A DNA stretch of 64,000 bases, from positions 3,468,501 to 3,532,500 of the forward strand of contig NZ_CP076853.1 in the NCBI RefSeq assembly GCF_018987265.1, written 5' to 3'. The first letter of the stretch is position 1, and every line of letters starts with the position of its first letter. Source of the DNA: Rhizobium sp. WYJ-E13. GTDB lineage: Bacteria; Pseudomonadota; Alphaproteobacteria; Rhizobiales; Rhizobiaceae. This document shows positions 17,373-26,263 of this stretch, piece by piece. The position numbers and the translations under genes are program-made. The notes below the pieces were generated by a model, which searched no databases, was not told where the DNA came from, and saw only the letters and a program-made list of their open reading frames with translations.

Positions 17373-18284
17373 TCAGCCCTTCACACCGCCCGAAAAAGTC
17401 TGGACGAGGAAGCGCCGCGCAAAGCCGAAGGCGACGACGGCGGGCAGCAGGTAAATGAAGGCGAGAGCCGTCAGCAGTCCGTAATCGATCTCGTTGATGC
17501 GCAGGAAGGCGCGGAAAAGACCAAGCGGCAGCGTCTGCAGCTCTGGCGACGAAAGGAAGATCAGCGGCAACAGGAAATCCCCCCAGGCCGACATAAAGGC
17601 GAAGAGACCGGCAGCCGCAAGCCCGGGCATCGCAAGCGGAATCAGCACGCGGCGGATGCGCTGCATCATCGTCGCCCCGTCCATGACGGCTGCTTCCTCA
17701 TAGTCGCGCGGCAGGCCATCGAAGAAGGTCTTCATGATCCAGAGCGCCAGTGGCAGCTGCATGGTGGCAAGCACCAGCATGATGCCGAGATAACCGTCGA
17801 TGAACCCGGTCCAGCGCATGATATCGCGGGCATAGCTGCCGAAGATCGGCCTGAGAATCGCGCCTTCCGCATTGTTCAGCGTCAGCAGGAACTTGTAGAG
17901 CGGCACGACGAGTGCTGTCGGCGGCAGCACGCGGATGAGCAGGATCGCGTAAAGGAAGGGCAGCTTCCACCAGGCTCGCGTGCGCGACAGCGCATAACCG
18001 CCGAGCCCCGCAAGCACCATGACGATCAATGTGGCGCCGCCGACCACGAAGAGCGAATTGAACAGCCACTTCGCGCCGTCCTCCTTCGTGAAGACGCGCA
18101 CATAGTTTGCGAGCGTCCACTGCTCCGGCCAGCGCAGGAAGAGCTGCGCATTGCCGTCGACGGAGGCGAGCAGCACCCAGAAGAAGGGCACGGCGCAAAA
18201 GATCGAGATGATCGACAGCGTGGCATAGGCGATGAGGTCGGAGCGGGTCTTGTTGGCACCTTCGCTCGGGGAAATAACGGCCAT
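17373..18284 (-). CDS. Sugar ABC transporter permease (MalG type)
   Basis: A 303-residue inner-membrane permease of a CUT1 carbohydrate importer with six predicted membrane helices. The EAA loop that docks to the ATPase is EEAAVMDGATMMQRIRRVLIP, about 90 residues from the C-terminus. It is one base downstream of the other permease gene (stop and start nearly touch), indicating translational coupling in one operon. Confidence 0.94.
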   Translation of the reverse strand: MAVISPSEGANKTRSDLIAYATLSIISIFCAVPFFWVLLASVDGNAQLFLRWPEQWTLANYVRVFTKEDGAKWLFNSLFVVGGATLIVMVLAGLGGYALSRTRAWWKLPFLYAILLIRVLPPTALVVPLYKFLLTLNNAEGAILRPIFGSYARDIMRWTGFIDGYLGIMLVLATMQLPLALWIMKTFFDGLPRDYEEAAVMDGATMMQRIRRVLIPLAMPGLAAAGLFAFMSAWGDFLLPLIFLSSPELQTLPLGLFRAFLRINEIDYGLLTALAFIYLLPAVVAFGFARRFLVQTFSGGVKG

Positions 18285-18285
18285 G

Positions 18286-19173
18286 TCAGACCTCCACCTT
18301 CATGGCCCGCACGTAGCCGATACCGAGGATCAGCGAGATGATGAGCGCGACGACCGCGACCGCAGCACCGTAGCCGAGCTGGAAGGCCGTAAACGACTGG
18401 TTGTAGATATAGATACTGACGACCTCCGTTGCCCCGCCCGGCCCGCCGCGCGTCAGCGCATAGACGAAGCCGAAGACGGCGATGGTGGAGACGGCCGAGA
18501 TCAGCATGTAGAGCAGGATCGTCGGCATCATCAGCGGCAGGGTGATGCGGCGGAACATCTGCGAGGGTGTCGCGCCATCCATGCGCGCCGCCTCGTAAAT
18601 TTCAGCGGGAATGGTGCTGAGGCCGGCCGTCAGCAGGATCATCGCAGTGGCAATACCGCGCCAGGTATTGACGATGATGATCATCGACAGTGGAAAGGCG
18701 TTCAGCCAGTCGGCCGGATTGATACCAAAGAAGGCGACGATGCGCGACAGAGTGGCATGTTCGCCGCCGGCCAGCATCGAGATCCACATGAAGCCGGCAA
18801 CCACTTCCGGTGCGGCATTCGGCAGAAGAATGACCGAGGAGAAGAACTGGCGAAAACGGATCGGCCGCCGCAGCGCCATGGCCGAGACCAGCCCGAGCAC
18901 GAACTGCCCGATGACGGCCGACCCCATGACAAAGACGAAGGTGACGAATAGCGAATTCCAGAATTTCGCATCGTTGAGAAGGCGCGCGTAGTTGCGGATG
19001 CCGACGAAACGCGGCCGCAGCGCCGCAGCCCCTGTCAGCGCCTCGTTGGTGAAGCTCAGATAGACGGAATAGAGGGCGGGATAGATCACAAAGGCCAGAA
19101 GCAGGATCAGCGACGGCAGCAGAACCAGCAGGAGTTGGCGCTCGGTTCGCTTTTCATGAGAGTTTCGGGCCAT
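18286..19173 (-). CDS. Sugar ABC transporter permease (MalF type)
   Basis: A 295-residue inner-membrane permease beginning with a short cytoplasmic tail and a long first helix (LLLVLLPSLILLLAFVIYPALY). The EAA loop is YEAARMDGATPSQMFRRITLP. It pairs with the MalG-type permease that starts one base later. The gap to the upstream binding-protein gene contains a stable stem-loop at 19207-19230, a common way to give the binding protein more mRNA than the permeases. Confidence 0.94.
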   Translation of the reverse strand: MARNSHEKRTERQLLLVLLPSLILLLAFVIYPALYSVYLSFTNEALTGAAALRPRFVGIRNYARLLNDAKFWNSLFVTFVFVMGSAVIGQFVLGLVSAMALRRPIRFRQFFSSVILLPNAAPEVVAGFMWISMLAGGEHATLSRIVAFFGINPADWLNAFPLSMIIIVNTWRGIATAMILLTAGLSTIPAEIYEAARMDGATPSQMFRRITLPLMMPTILLYMLISAVSTIAVFGFVYALTRGGPGGATEVVSIYIYNQSFTAFQLGYGAAVAVVALIISLILGIGYVRAMKVEV

Positions 19174-19206
19174 TGAAGCTCACAACCTTGTCGAATGAAA
19201 TTGGGA

Positions 19207-19230
19207 GGACGCGGCGATCGTGCCGCGTCC
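19207..19230 (-). other. Intercistronic stem-loop after the sugar-binding protein gene
   Basis: GGACGCGGC and GCCGCGTCC form a perfect 9-bp stem with a 6-nt loop between the binding-protein and permease genes. It probably blocks 3' exonucleases or causes partial termination. Confidence 0.6.
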
Positions 19231-19261
19231 CCGTCTTTGGCGGGAGGAAGATATCAATGAC

Positions 19262-20554
19262 TTACTTGACCATGTCGTCGCCGAGCGTTTCCTTGACGTA
19301 ATCGACAAGGATCTTCTGGGCGCCGGCAGCATCCGTCTCCTTGCGCAGCAGGGCCTCGGTAGCACGCGCCACGCCTTCGGCAACCGTGCCGAAGCCGGAA
19401 GCCTGCTTCAGGAAGACGCCGTTTCCAGCAGCGGCATGGATCGGAACGAGTTCCGTCAGCTTCTGGAATTCCGGATCCTTGGCAGCGTCCTTGCTGGCCG
19501 GGATGTTGCCGATGCGGGCAGCGTAGGAGACCTGCGTTGCGACCGAGCCGATTTCCATCAGCGCCTTCTTGGCAAGTTCCACATTGGCGGACTTGGAGTT
19601 GACGGCCCACGGAGCAGCGAGGTTGGCAAGCACATACTGGCCACCGCTCTGGCCCGGAACGGTCCAGGTGCCGACGATCTTGGTCACATCAGGGATCGGG
19701 TTCTTGCTCTCACGACCCCAGTCGAAGATGTAGCACCAGGAGCCGCAGGTGGTGGCGGCAAGCTTGCCGGCCGGGAACATTTCATATTTCGGCACGACCC
19801 AGGGCTCCGGTCCGAGCAGCGGCTGCACAGGCATCAGATCCTTGTCGATCAGCGTCTTGTAGACGTTGAAGACATCCTTCACGCCCTCGCCATTGAGATC
19901 GAGCTTGCCATCGGCATCAACGAGCTGCGGCGTCTTGGAGCCGACGATCAGATGCTGGAAGCCTTCGTCGAAAGCGCCGCTGCCCCAGGATACACCGGCC
20001 GGGAAGAGCAAGCCGTAAGAGCCGGTCTTCTGCTTGACCTCGGCGGCGCGGTCGAGAAGCTCCTGCCACGTTTTGGGTTGCTCCGTGGAAATGCCGGCCT
20101 TTTCGAGCACATCCTTGCGATAATAGATTTCCTGAATGCCGAGCATGAACGGCATCACATAGGTTTCGCCATCCGGGCTGACGGCAAGCTGCTTGGCGAC
20201 GTCATAGAGGTTGGCATAACCATTCCAGGCCTTGAATTCGGTGGTCACAGGCGCGAGGTAGCCGGCTTCAACCATGTCGGCAACGGCAGCCGTCGTCGGG
20301 ATGGAGAAGAGATCGGGTGCATTGCCGGCGCCAAGTTCGGTCAGAAGCTTGGTGAGATAATCCTTGTCCGGCGCCGGATATTCGACGACCTCGACGGTCA
20401 CACCATATTTCTTCTCGATCCGCTCGACGGTCGACTTCATCGCGTCGATGCCGGCCTGACCGTGATTGGCAACACGAATTGTTTCCGCATGGGCCAGCGT
20501 CGAAACCGCGCTGAGCAGGATGGCGCACAGGCCACCGATAACCGTCTTCTTCAA
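19262..20554 (-). CDS. Sugar ABC transporter substrate-binding protein (TTG start)
   Basis: A 430-residue extracellular solute-binding protein of family 1, delivering a sugar to the permeases at 17373-19173. A signal peptide of about 23 residues (MKKTVIGGLCAILLSAV, then STLAHA) supports a TTG start at 20554, preceded by GGGAGGACTTCCG. The longer frame from 20626 has no ribosome site and would bury the signal peptide. The mature part contains FMLGIQEIYYRKDVLEKAGI and TCGSWCYIFDWG, typical of CUT1 binding proteins. It is the first gene of the minus-strand operon. The sugar is unknown; the divergent glycosidase suggests a beta-linked disaccharide. Confidence 0.92.
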   Translation of the reverse strand: MKKTVIGGLCAILLSAVSTLAHAETIRVANHGQAGIDAMKSTVERIEKKYGVTVEVVEYPAPDKDYLTKLLTELGAGNAPDLFSIPTTAAVADMVEAGYLAPVTTEFKAWNGYANLYDVAKQLAVSPDGETYVMPFMLGIQEIYYRKDVLEKAGISTEQPKTWQELLDRAAEVKQKTGSYGLLFPAGVSWGSGAFDEGFQHLIVGSKTPQLVDADGKLDLNGEGVKDVFNVYKTLIDKDLMPVQPLLGPEPWVVPKYEMFPAGKLAATTCGSWCYIFDWGRESKNPIPDVTKIVGTWTVPGQSGGQYVLANLAAPWAVNSKSANVELAKKALMEIGSVATQVSYAARIGNIPASKDAAKDPEFQKLTELVPIHAAAGNGVFLKQASGFGTVAEGVARATEALLRKETDAAGAQKILVDYVKETLGDDMVK

Positions 20555-20723
20555 CGGAAGTCCTCCCTTTTTTAGAACTACGGCGCCCTCCAGCACCGGT
20601 GACAAAAATGTACACGCATTCTGCATGCTGACAAGATGATTTTTGAAACCGTAACCTTCGCAGATTTAAAATGTTGATTTTGTTGTATTATTTATAACTT
20701 GCACCAATCGTATCGTTTGTGTA

Positions 20724-20740
20724 ATCGTTTGCACAACGAT
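20724..20740. promoter_or_regulatory. Candidate LacI-type operator in the divergent sugar promoter
   Basis: ATCGTTTGCACAACGAT has perfect 6-bp arms. A related half (ATCGTTTG) lies at 20712-20719. The site is between divergent starts of the transporter operon and the Gfo/Idh - LacI operon, so the LacI protein at 21772-22770 probably controls both. Confidence 0.6.
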
Positions 20741-20756
20741 ATCAGGGAGGATTTTG

Positions 20757-21761
20757 ATGTCTCAGAAATTGCGCCTCGGCGTCATCGGCGCCGGCTTGAA
20801 GGCGGCCGAGTATGCTCAGAGCTGGGCAAAGATGCCGGAAATTGAATTCGCAGCACTCGCCGACACCAGCGAAGCCTCCCGAAAGCGCCTCATCGACGTC
20901 TGCACGGCGGCCGGTGCGCCAGAGCCGAAGAGCTTCGCCGATTACCGGGATCTGCTGGCAGAGTGCCGCGGCGAACTCGACATCATCTATGTCTCCACCC
21001 CGCACGCCTCCCATGCAGAGCAGGCGACAGCCGTTGCGGAAGCCGGCCTCGATCTCTTCCTCGAAAAGCCGATGGTGACCACCGTAGCAGAGGCCGAAAC
21101 GCTGATCGCAGCTCAGAAGAAGAGCGGCGTCACCATCGTCACCGCCTTCCAGGGCGGGCTTTCGCCGCTGGTACTCGATACCCGCAAACGCGCGCTATTG
21201 GGCGAGTTCGGCGAACTGATCGCCATTTCCGGCATGATCTGGGAAAGCTGGTCTTCGAATTATGAGGGTCACTGGAAGCAGCAGCCGGAAATCTCTGGCG
21301 GTGGCTTCATGTTCGATACCGGCGCGCACATGATGAACACCGTCTGCCTGCTCGCCAATTCCGATTTCGACAGCGTTTCCGCCTATATGAACAATCACGG
21401 CAAGAAGGTCGATATCGCCACCGCGGTCTCCGCCCGCCTGAAGAACGGCGCGCTCGCGACGCTGACGGCCGCCGGCGAAGGCCCTCCCGGCTGCGCTTCC
21501 TACATCACCTTCTTCTATTCGAAGGCGATCGTGCGTATCGATGCTTGGGGCGGCTGGCGCGAAATCAGCGTCGGGCGCACCAGCGAGCCGCGCGAAGAGG
21601 CCGAAATTCTCAGCAATCCCATGAAGAATTTCCTCGCTATCCGCGCCGGAACGATGGAAAACTCCGGCTCCGTTGAAATGGGTCTCAGATTCGCTAGGCT
21701 CTGGGATGCAATCAAGGAATCGGCAGCAGCCGACGGCACCCCCGTCAGGATTGCCGGATAG
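20757..21761 (+). CDS. Gfo/Idh/MocA-family NAD(P)-dependent oxidoreductase
   Basis: A 334-residue sugar or inositol-type dehydrogenase. The Rossmann loop is GVIGAGLKAAEY (residues 8-19), the EKP motif is LEKPMVTT (Lys used in catalysis), and the second domain contains GGGFMFDTGAHMMN. ATG 20757 follows AGGGAGGATTTTG; a TTG one codon earlier is possible. It is first in a plus-strand operon with a LacI regulator 10 bp downstream. It is transcribed divergently from the transporter. It probably oxidises the imported sugar or its keto form. Confidence 0.92.
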   Translation: MSQKLRLGVIGAGLKAAEYAQSWAKMPEIEFAALADTSEASRKRLIDVCTAAGAPEPKSFADYRDLLAECRGELDIIYVSTPHASHAEQATAVAEAGLDLFLEKPMVTTVAEAETLIAAQKKSGVTIVTAFQGGLSPLVLDTRKRALLGEFGELIAISGMIWESWSSNYEGHWKQQPEISGGGFMFDTGAHMMNTVCLLANSDFDSVSAYMNNHGKKVDIATAVSARLKNGALATLTAAGEGPPGCASYITFFYSKAIVRIDAWGGWREISVGRTSEPREEAEILSNPMKNFLAIRAGTMENSGSVEMGLRFARLWDAIKESAAADGTPVRIAG

Positions 21762-21771
21762 GCGCAAGACG

Positions 21772-22770
21772 ATGAGCGGAACGAACAGACGGCGGATCAC
21801 CTCGAAGGAACTGGCGAAACTGGCCGGCGTCTCCTCGGCGACGATATCGAGGGCCTTTTCGCCGGATTCGAGGATCGGCAGCGCCACGCGCGACCGCATC
21901 CTCGCCGTTGCCCGTGAATATGGCTACCAGCCGAATGCGATCGCCCGTTCGCTGAACAACCAGCGTTCGCGCCTCGTCGCCCTCGTTGTCAACGCCATCG
22001 GCAACCCTTGCGAGGCCGAGGAGCAGCAGCTTCTCGTCCATCGCCTGCAGGCCCGCCAGCTCCTGCCCATCATTCTCTGCTGCGCCGATCATTCGGATCG
22101 GCTGCAGCTGATGCGGCTCGCCTCCACCTATCAGGTCGATCACGTCGTCATCTTCTCCGACATGGTGTCGATGCAGGATGCGGTCGACATCTTCCATACG
22201 ACCAAGCCGATCATCGTTTCCTTCGAACCATTGGAAAACGAGGATGTCTCCAACATCCGCATCGATGGCGCGGTCGGCGCCGGCGAGATCATCGACAAGA
22301 TCGTCGGCGACGGCAAACGGCGCTTCGCCTATCTCTCCGGCACCAAATCGAGCTGGATCGACAAGCTGCGCCGCAAGTGGTTTGCGGACGCTCTGGCGCG
22401 TCACGGCCTTGCCTTCGAAGCGGAAGCCTTCGGCGATTATTCCTACGATTCCGGCTTCAAGGAGGCAGTCCTGCTGCTGCACCGTTCCAAGGTCGATGCC
22501 ATCATCTGCGGCAACGATGTGATGGCGATCGGCGCGCGCGATGCCGCCCGCCGCGTGCTCGGAAAGAATACGCCTGGGGATATCGCCATCGTCGGCCAGG
22601 ATGGCATTGCCATGGCCGCCTGGGACTGCAACGACCTGACGACGCTGAGCCTCGACCACGCAGCCTTCATGGACGCGGTCGTCGAGGTGATCGAACGTCA
22701 TGAGGCCGGCGACGAAGGCCCGCACAGCATTACGCTTGCCTGCACACCCCGCTGGGGTTCGACCGCCTGA
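21772..22770 (+). CDS. LacI-family transcriptional regulator of the sugar locus
   Basis: A 332-residue regulator with HTH ITSKELAKLAGVSSATISRAFSPDSRI (residues 9-35) and a LacI effector domain (IICGNDVMAIGARDAARRVLGK, then IAIVGQDGIAMAAWDCNDLTTL). ATG 21772 is chosen; the upstream in-frame extension overlaps the Gfo/Idh gene. Position in the operon and the palindrome at 20724-20740 indicate control of both divergent operons. The effector is likely the imported sugar. Confidence 0.92.
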   Translation: MSGTNRRRITSKELAKLAGVSSATISRAFSPDSRIGSATRDRILAVAREYGYQPNAIARSLNNQRSRLVALVVNAIGNPCEAEEQQLLVHRLQARQLLPIILCCADHSDRLQLMRLASTYQVDHVVIFSDMVSMQDAVDIFHTTKPIIVSFEPLENEDVSNIRIDGAVGAGEIIDKIVGDGKRRFAYLSGTKSSWIDKLRRKWFADALARHGLAFEAEAFGDYSYDSGFKEAVLLLHRSKVDAIICGNDVMAIGARDAARRVLGKNTPGDIAIVGQDGIAMAAWDCNDLTTLSLDHAAFMDAVVEVIERHEAGDEGPHSITLACTPRWGSTA

Positions 22771-22808
22771 GGGGCGGCTCCAGTCATTCGCATCGAGGAG
22801 GAATATCG

Positions 22809-22874
22809 ATGACCATCCTTTCACGCGCCGTTATCAGGCGCCGCCTCTCCCTAGCCGCGCGCCGGAGAGCCTGA
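22809..22874 (+). CDS. Possible 21-residue leader peptide before the family 2 glycosidase
   Basis: ATG 22809 lies 5 bases after GAGGAGGAATATCG, the best ribosome site in this intergenic region. The frame encodes 21 residues (MTILSRAVIRRRLSL, then AARRRA), strongly basic with eight arginines, and stops with TGA at 22872-22874. The glycosidase ATG follows at 22876 in another frame, with only a weak site of its own inside the leader (CGGAGAG). The spacing is ideal for translational coupling. It may instead be chance, and no homologue is known to me. Confidence 0.45.
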   Translation: MTILSRAVIRRRLSLAARRRA

Positions 22875-22875
22875 G

Positions 22876-25119
22876 ATGCGTTCCGTCGTTTCCCTCAATG
22901 AATCCTGGAGCTTCCACGAAGGGTTTGGCCAGCGCCTGACCGAGGCTTTCGACGGCGACTATATGGTCAGCCTGCCCCATACGGCTGTCGAGCTGCCCTT
23001 CAACTATTTCGACGAGAAGCGCTACCAGCGCGCCTTCACCTATCAGAAGGTGCTGCGCTGGCTGCCGGAATTCGAAGGCCGCGAGGTCTCCATCCTCTTC
23101 GATGGCGCCATGGCCGATAGCGTCGTCTATCTGAACGGCGAAGAAATCATTGCCCATAAGGACGGTTACACGCCTTTCGAAGCCCGTCTGACCGGCAAAC
23201 TCATCAAGGGCGAGAACCTGATCACGGTCAAGATCGACGGCAGCGAGAACCCCGCCATCCCGCCCTTCGGCGGTCGCATCGACTATCTCACCTATGCTGG
23301 CATCTATCGCGACGTCTGGCTGAAGGTCACCGACAGGGTCTCCATCCGCAATCTCAAGATCGAGACCCACGACGTTCTGTCCGACATGAAATCGGCGACC
23401 GTGCGCATCGATATCGCCAACCCGCAGAACCTGACCTATGCGGCAACCATTACCGCCTCGCTGAAGGATGCAGGTGGCATCATTCTCGCAAGTGCCGCCG
23501 GTGAGACGATCGGCTCGGTGACAACCCTCTCCTTCGGCGGCCTGACCGGCATTGAACTGTGGGACCTGGCAAACCCGGCGCTCTACGAAGTTGTCGTCGA
23601 TCTCAGAACCGAACACGGCTCAGACAGAACTTCCGCTCATTTCGGCTTCCGCACCGCCAAATTCACGCCGGAAGGCTTCCTGCTCAACGGCCGCCCCGTG
23701 AAGCTCCAGGGCCTCAACCGCCATCAGGCCTACCCCTATGTTGGGTACGCTGCCGGCCGCTCCGCACAGGAGCGTGACGCCGATATGATGAAGAAGGTGC
23801 TGAAGTGCAATATCGTGCGCACTTCGCACTATCCGCAGTCGAAATGGTTCCTCGACCAGTGCGACCGCATCGGCCTGCTCGTATTCGAAGAAATCCCCGG
23901 CTGGCAACATATCGGCGATCTCGATTGGCAGAGAGAGTCCATCGAAAACGTTCGCCGCATGATCGAGCGCGACTGGAATCACCCCTCGATCATCATCTGG
24001 GGCGTGCGCATCAATGAATCGCTCGATAGCCACGACTTCTATACCGCCACCAATCGCCTGGCCCACGAACTCGATTCCACCCGCCAGACTGGCGGCGTTC
24101 GCTACCTGACCGAAAGCGAGCTTCTGGAAGACGTCTATACGATGAACGACTTCATCCTCGGCAACGAGGAATTGCCGGGCGCCAATCGCCCACGCACGGC
24201 GCTTCGCAGCCAGCAGGAAAATACCGGCCTCTCCTACAAGGTCCCCTACATCATTACCGAATTCAACGGCCACATGCATCCGACCAAGATGTATGATGCC
24301 GAGCAGCGCCAGGCCGAGCATGTGCGCCGCCACCTGGAAGTGCTGAACGCCGCCTATGGCGATCCGGATATTTCAGGAGCGATCGGCTGGTGCATGTTCG
24401 ATTATAACACGCACAAGGATTTCGGCTCCGGCGACCGCATCTGCTATCACGGCGTCATGGACATGTTCCGCGAACCGAAATTCGCGGCCTATGTCTATGC
24501 CAGCCAGTGCGACCCTTCGGATGAGATCATCATGAAACCGGTCACCTTCTGGGCGCGCGGCGAGCGCAGCATCGGCGGCGTGCTGCCGCTGATCATCCTG
24601 ACCAATTGCGATGAGGTGGAGCTGACATACGGCTCTCTGACCAAGCGCATCGGCCCGGACCGCGAAAACTATCCGCACTTGCCGCATCCGCCCGTCGTGC
24701 TCGACCACCGCCATTTCACCCAGGACGAACTCGGCCGCTGGGGCCTGGAATGGATCGACGGCGAATTCACCGGCTTCATCAACGGCGAGCCTGTGGCCAG
24801 CCTGACGCTCGCCGCCGATCCGCTGCCGACCGCACTGGAGGTAGCGCCCGACAGCACCACGCTGAAGGCCCGCGAACGCGACACGACCCGCGTCGTCATC
24901 CGCGCGCTCGACCAGCGCGGCCAGCGCCTGCCCTTTCTGAACGATGTGGTGACCCTGACGGTCAAAGGTCCTGCTAAGATTGTCGGCCCGACGGCCGTAC
25001 CGCTCCAGGGCGGCACGACGGGTTTCTGGCTGGAGGCAACCGGCTTGACCGGCGAAATCACCGTCGAAGCGACCTCAAGCCGCTTCGCACCAGTCACGCT
25101 CTCGGTAGCGGCCGTCTGA
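22876..25119 (+). CDS. Glycoside hydrolase family 2 (beta-galactosidase/beta-glucuronidase-like)
   Basis: A 747-residue cytoplasmic glycosidase. An N-terminal sugar-binding jelly roll (YQRAFTYQKVL, then FEGREVSILFDGAMADSVVYLNGE) is followed by an immunoglobulin-like domain and a TIM barrel. The acid/base region is RDWNHPSIIIWGVRINES, whose Glu replaces the usual NE context, and the nucleophile is Glu in IITEFNGHM. A C-terminal beta-sandwich domain follows. No signal peptide is seen. It ends the operon with the Gfo/Idh and LacI genes and likely cleaves the disaccharide or beta-glycoside brought in by the divergent transporter. The exact bond (galactoside, glucuronide, mannoside) cannot be fixed. 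Confidence 0.9.
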   Translation: MRSVVSLNESWSFHEGFGQRLTEAFDGDYMVSLPHTAVELPFNYFDEKRYQRAFTYQKVLRWLPEFEGREVSILFDGAMADSVVYLNGEEIIAHKDGYTPFEARLTGKLIKGENLITVKIDGSENPAIPPFGGRIDYLTYAGIYRDVWLKVTDRVSIRNLKIETHDVLSDMKSATVRIDIANPQNLTYAATITASLKDAGGIILASAAGETIGSVTTLSFGGLTGIELWDLANPALYEVVVDLRTEHGSDRTSAHFGFRTAKFTPEGFLLNGRPVKLQGLNRHQAYPYVGYAAGRSAQERDADMMKKVLKCNIVRTSHYPQSKWFLDQCDRIGLLVFEEIPGWQHIGDLDWQRESIENVRRMIERDWNHPSIIIWGVRINESLDSHDFYTATNRLAHELDSTRQTGGVRYLTESELLEDVYTMNDFILGNEELPGANRPRTALRSQQENTGLSYKVPYIITEFNGHMHPTKMYDAEQRQAEHVRRHLEVLNAAYGDPDISGAIGWCMFDYNTHKDFGSGDRICYHGVMDMFREPKFAAYVYASQCDPSDEIIMKPVTFWARGERSIGGVLPLIILTNCDEVELTYGSLTKRIGPDRENYPHLPHPPVVLDHRHFTQDELGRWGLEWIDGEFTGFINGEPVASLTLAADPLPTALEVAPDSTTLKARERDTTRVVIRALDQRGQRLPFLNDVVTLTVKGPAKIVGPTAVPLQGGTTGFWLEATGLTGEITVEATSSRFAPVTLSVAAV

Positions 25120-25144
25120 CGGCCGCCAGAGAATATTTTGCTGG

Positions 25145-26260
25145 CTAAGCGATCCTGAGCTGGCTTGCAGGATCGAAGAAGACCGCCTTGTCGAGATTGA
25201 AGGCAAGGCGGGTATTCTGGCCCGGCAGGATGCCGGTATCCGCTCCAAGGCGCGCCACTACCGACTTGCCGCCGAGCTTGGTGACGGCAAAGGTATCCGA
25301 CCCGGCCGGCTCCACGACCTCGATGGCGCAATCGCCATGAACGACCGACTTCGCCTTGCGGTCGGCTCCGTCGATATCCGTCAGTGCTTCCGGACGGATC
25401 CCGAAGATGACCTGCTTGCCGGCATAACCCGTGAGGCTGTTATTGCCGGCATTGACGGGCAGCTTCAGCGGTTCGCCATTCGGCCGTTCCAGCGAGACCT
25501 GGAGCCCGCCGGCACCGTTTTCAACGGTGGCGTTCAGCAGGTTCATCGCCGGCGAGCCCATGAAATCAGCTACGAAGACATTGGCCGGGCTGTTATAGAT
25601 TTCTGCCGGCGTACCGAACTGCTGCAGCACGCCGTCCTTCAGCACAGCGATCTTCGTCGCCAGCGTCATCGCCTCGATCTGGTCATGGGTGACGTAGACG
25701 ATCGTCGTTCCCATGCGCTGATGCAGACGCTTGATTTCCGTGCGCATGTCGACACGCAGTTTCGCATCGAGATTGGAGAGCGGCTCATCGAAGAGGAAGA
25801 CCTGCGGATTGCGCACCAGTGCGCGGCCCATCGCGACGCGCTGACGCTGGCCACCCGAAAGCTGCGAGGGTTTGCGATCGAGCAGATGGCCGATCTGCAG
25901 CATGTCGGAGACCTGCTTGATCGCCTTTTCCCGCTCTTCCTTCGGCACGCCGCGGATTTCCATGCCGAAGGCGATGTTGCCGGCAACGGTCATGTTCGGG
26001 TAGAGCGCGTAGCTCTGGAACACCATGGCGATATCGCGCTTGGACGGGTGCAAGCCGTTGATGGAGCGGCCATCGATGCGGATCTCACCCGAAGTGATGG
26101 CTTCGAGCCCGGCAATGGTGTTGAGCAGCGTGGACTTGCCGCAGCCGGACGGACCCACCAGAACCAGGAAGCCGCCCTTTTCGAGTTCCAGATCGATCCC
26201 CTTGAGAATGTCGACGGCGCCGAAGCGCTTCTTGAGACCGGAAATTTCAAGGAAAGCCAT
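25145..26260 (-). CDS. Sugar ABC transporter ATP-binding protein (UgpC/MalK type)
   Basis: A 371-residue ATPase with Walker A GPSGCGKST near residues 36-44, signature LSGGQRQRVAMGRA, Walker B VFLFDEPLSNLD, VTHDQ and a C-terminal TOBE regulatory region (FGIRPEALTDIDGAD). It is the last gene of the second minus-strand sugar operon and ends 26 bp from the convergent glycosidase gene. Its start is 4 bp after the preceding permease stop. It energises the permeases at 26264-28155. Confidence 0.95.
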   Translation of the reverse strand: MAFLEISGLKKRFGAVDILKGIDLELEKGGFLVLVGPSGCGKSTLLNTIAGLEAITSGEIRIDGRSINGLHPSKRDIAMVFQSYALYPNMTVAGNIAFGMEIRGVPKEEREKAIKQVSDMLQIGHLLDRKPSQLSGGQRQRVAMGRALVRNPQVFLFDEPLSNLDAKLRVDMRTEIKRLHQRMGTTIVYVTHDQIEAMTLATKIAVLKDGVLQQFGTPAEIYNSPANVFVADFMGSPAMNLLNATVENGAGGLQVSLERPNGEPLKLPVNAGNNSLTGYAGKQVIFGIRPEALTDIDGADRKAKSVVHGDCAIEVVEPAGSDTFAVTKLGGKSVVARLGADTGILPGQNTRLAFNLDKAVFFDPASQLRIA

Positions 26261-26263
26261 GGA

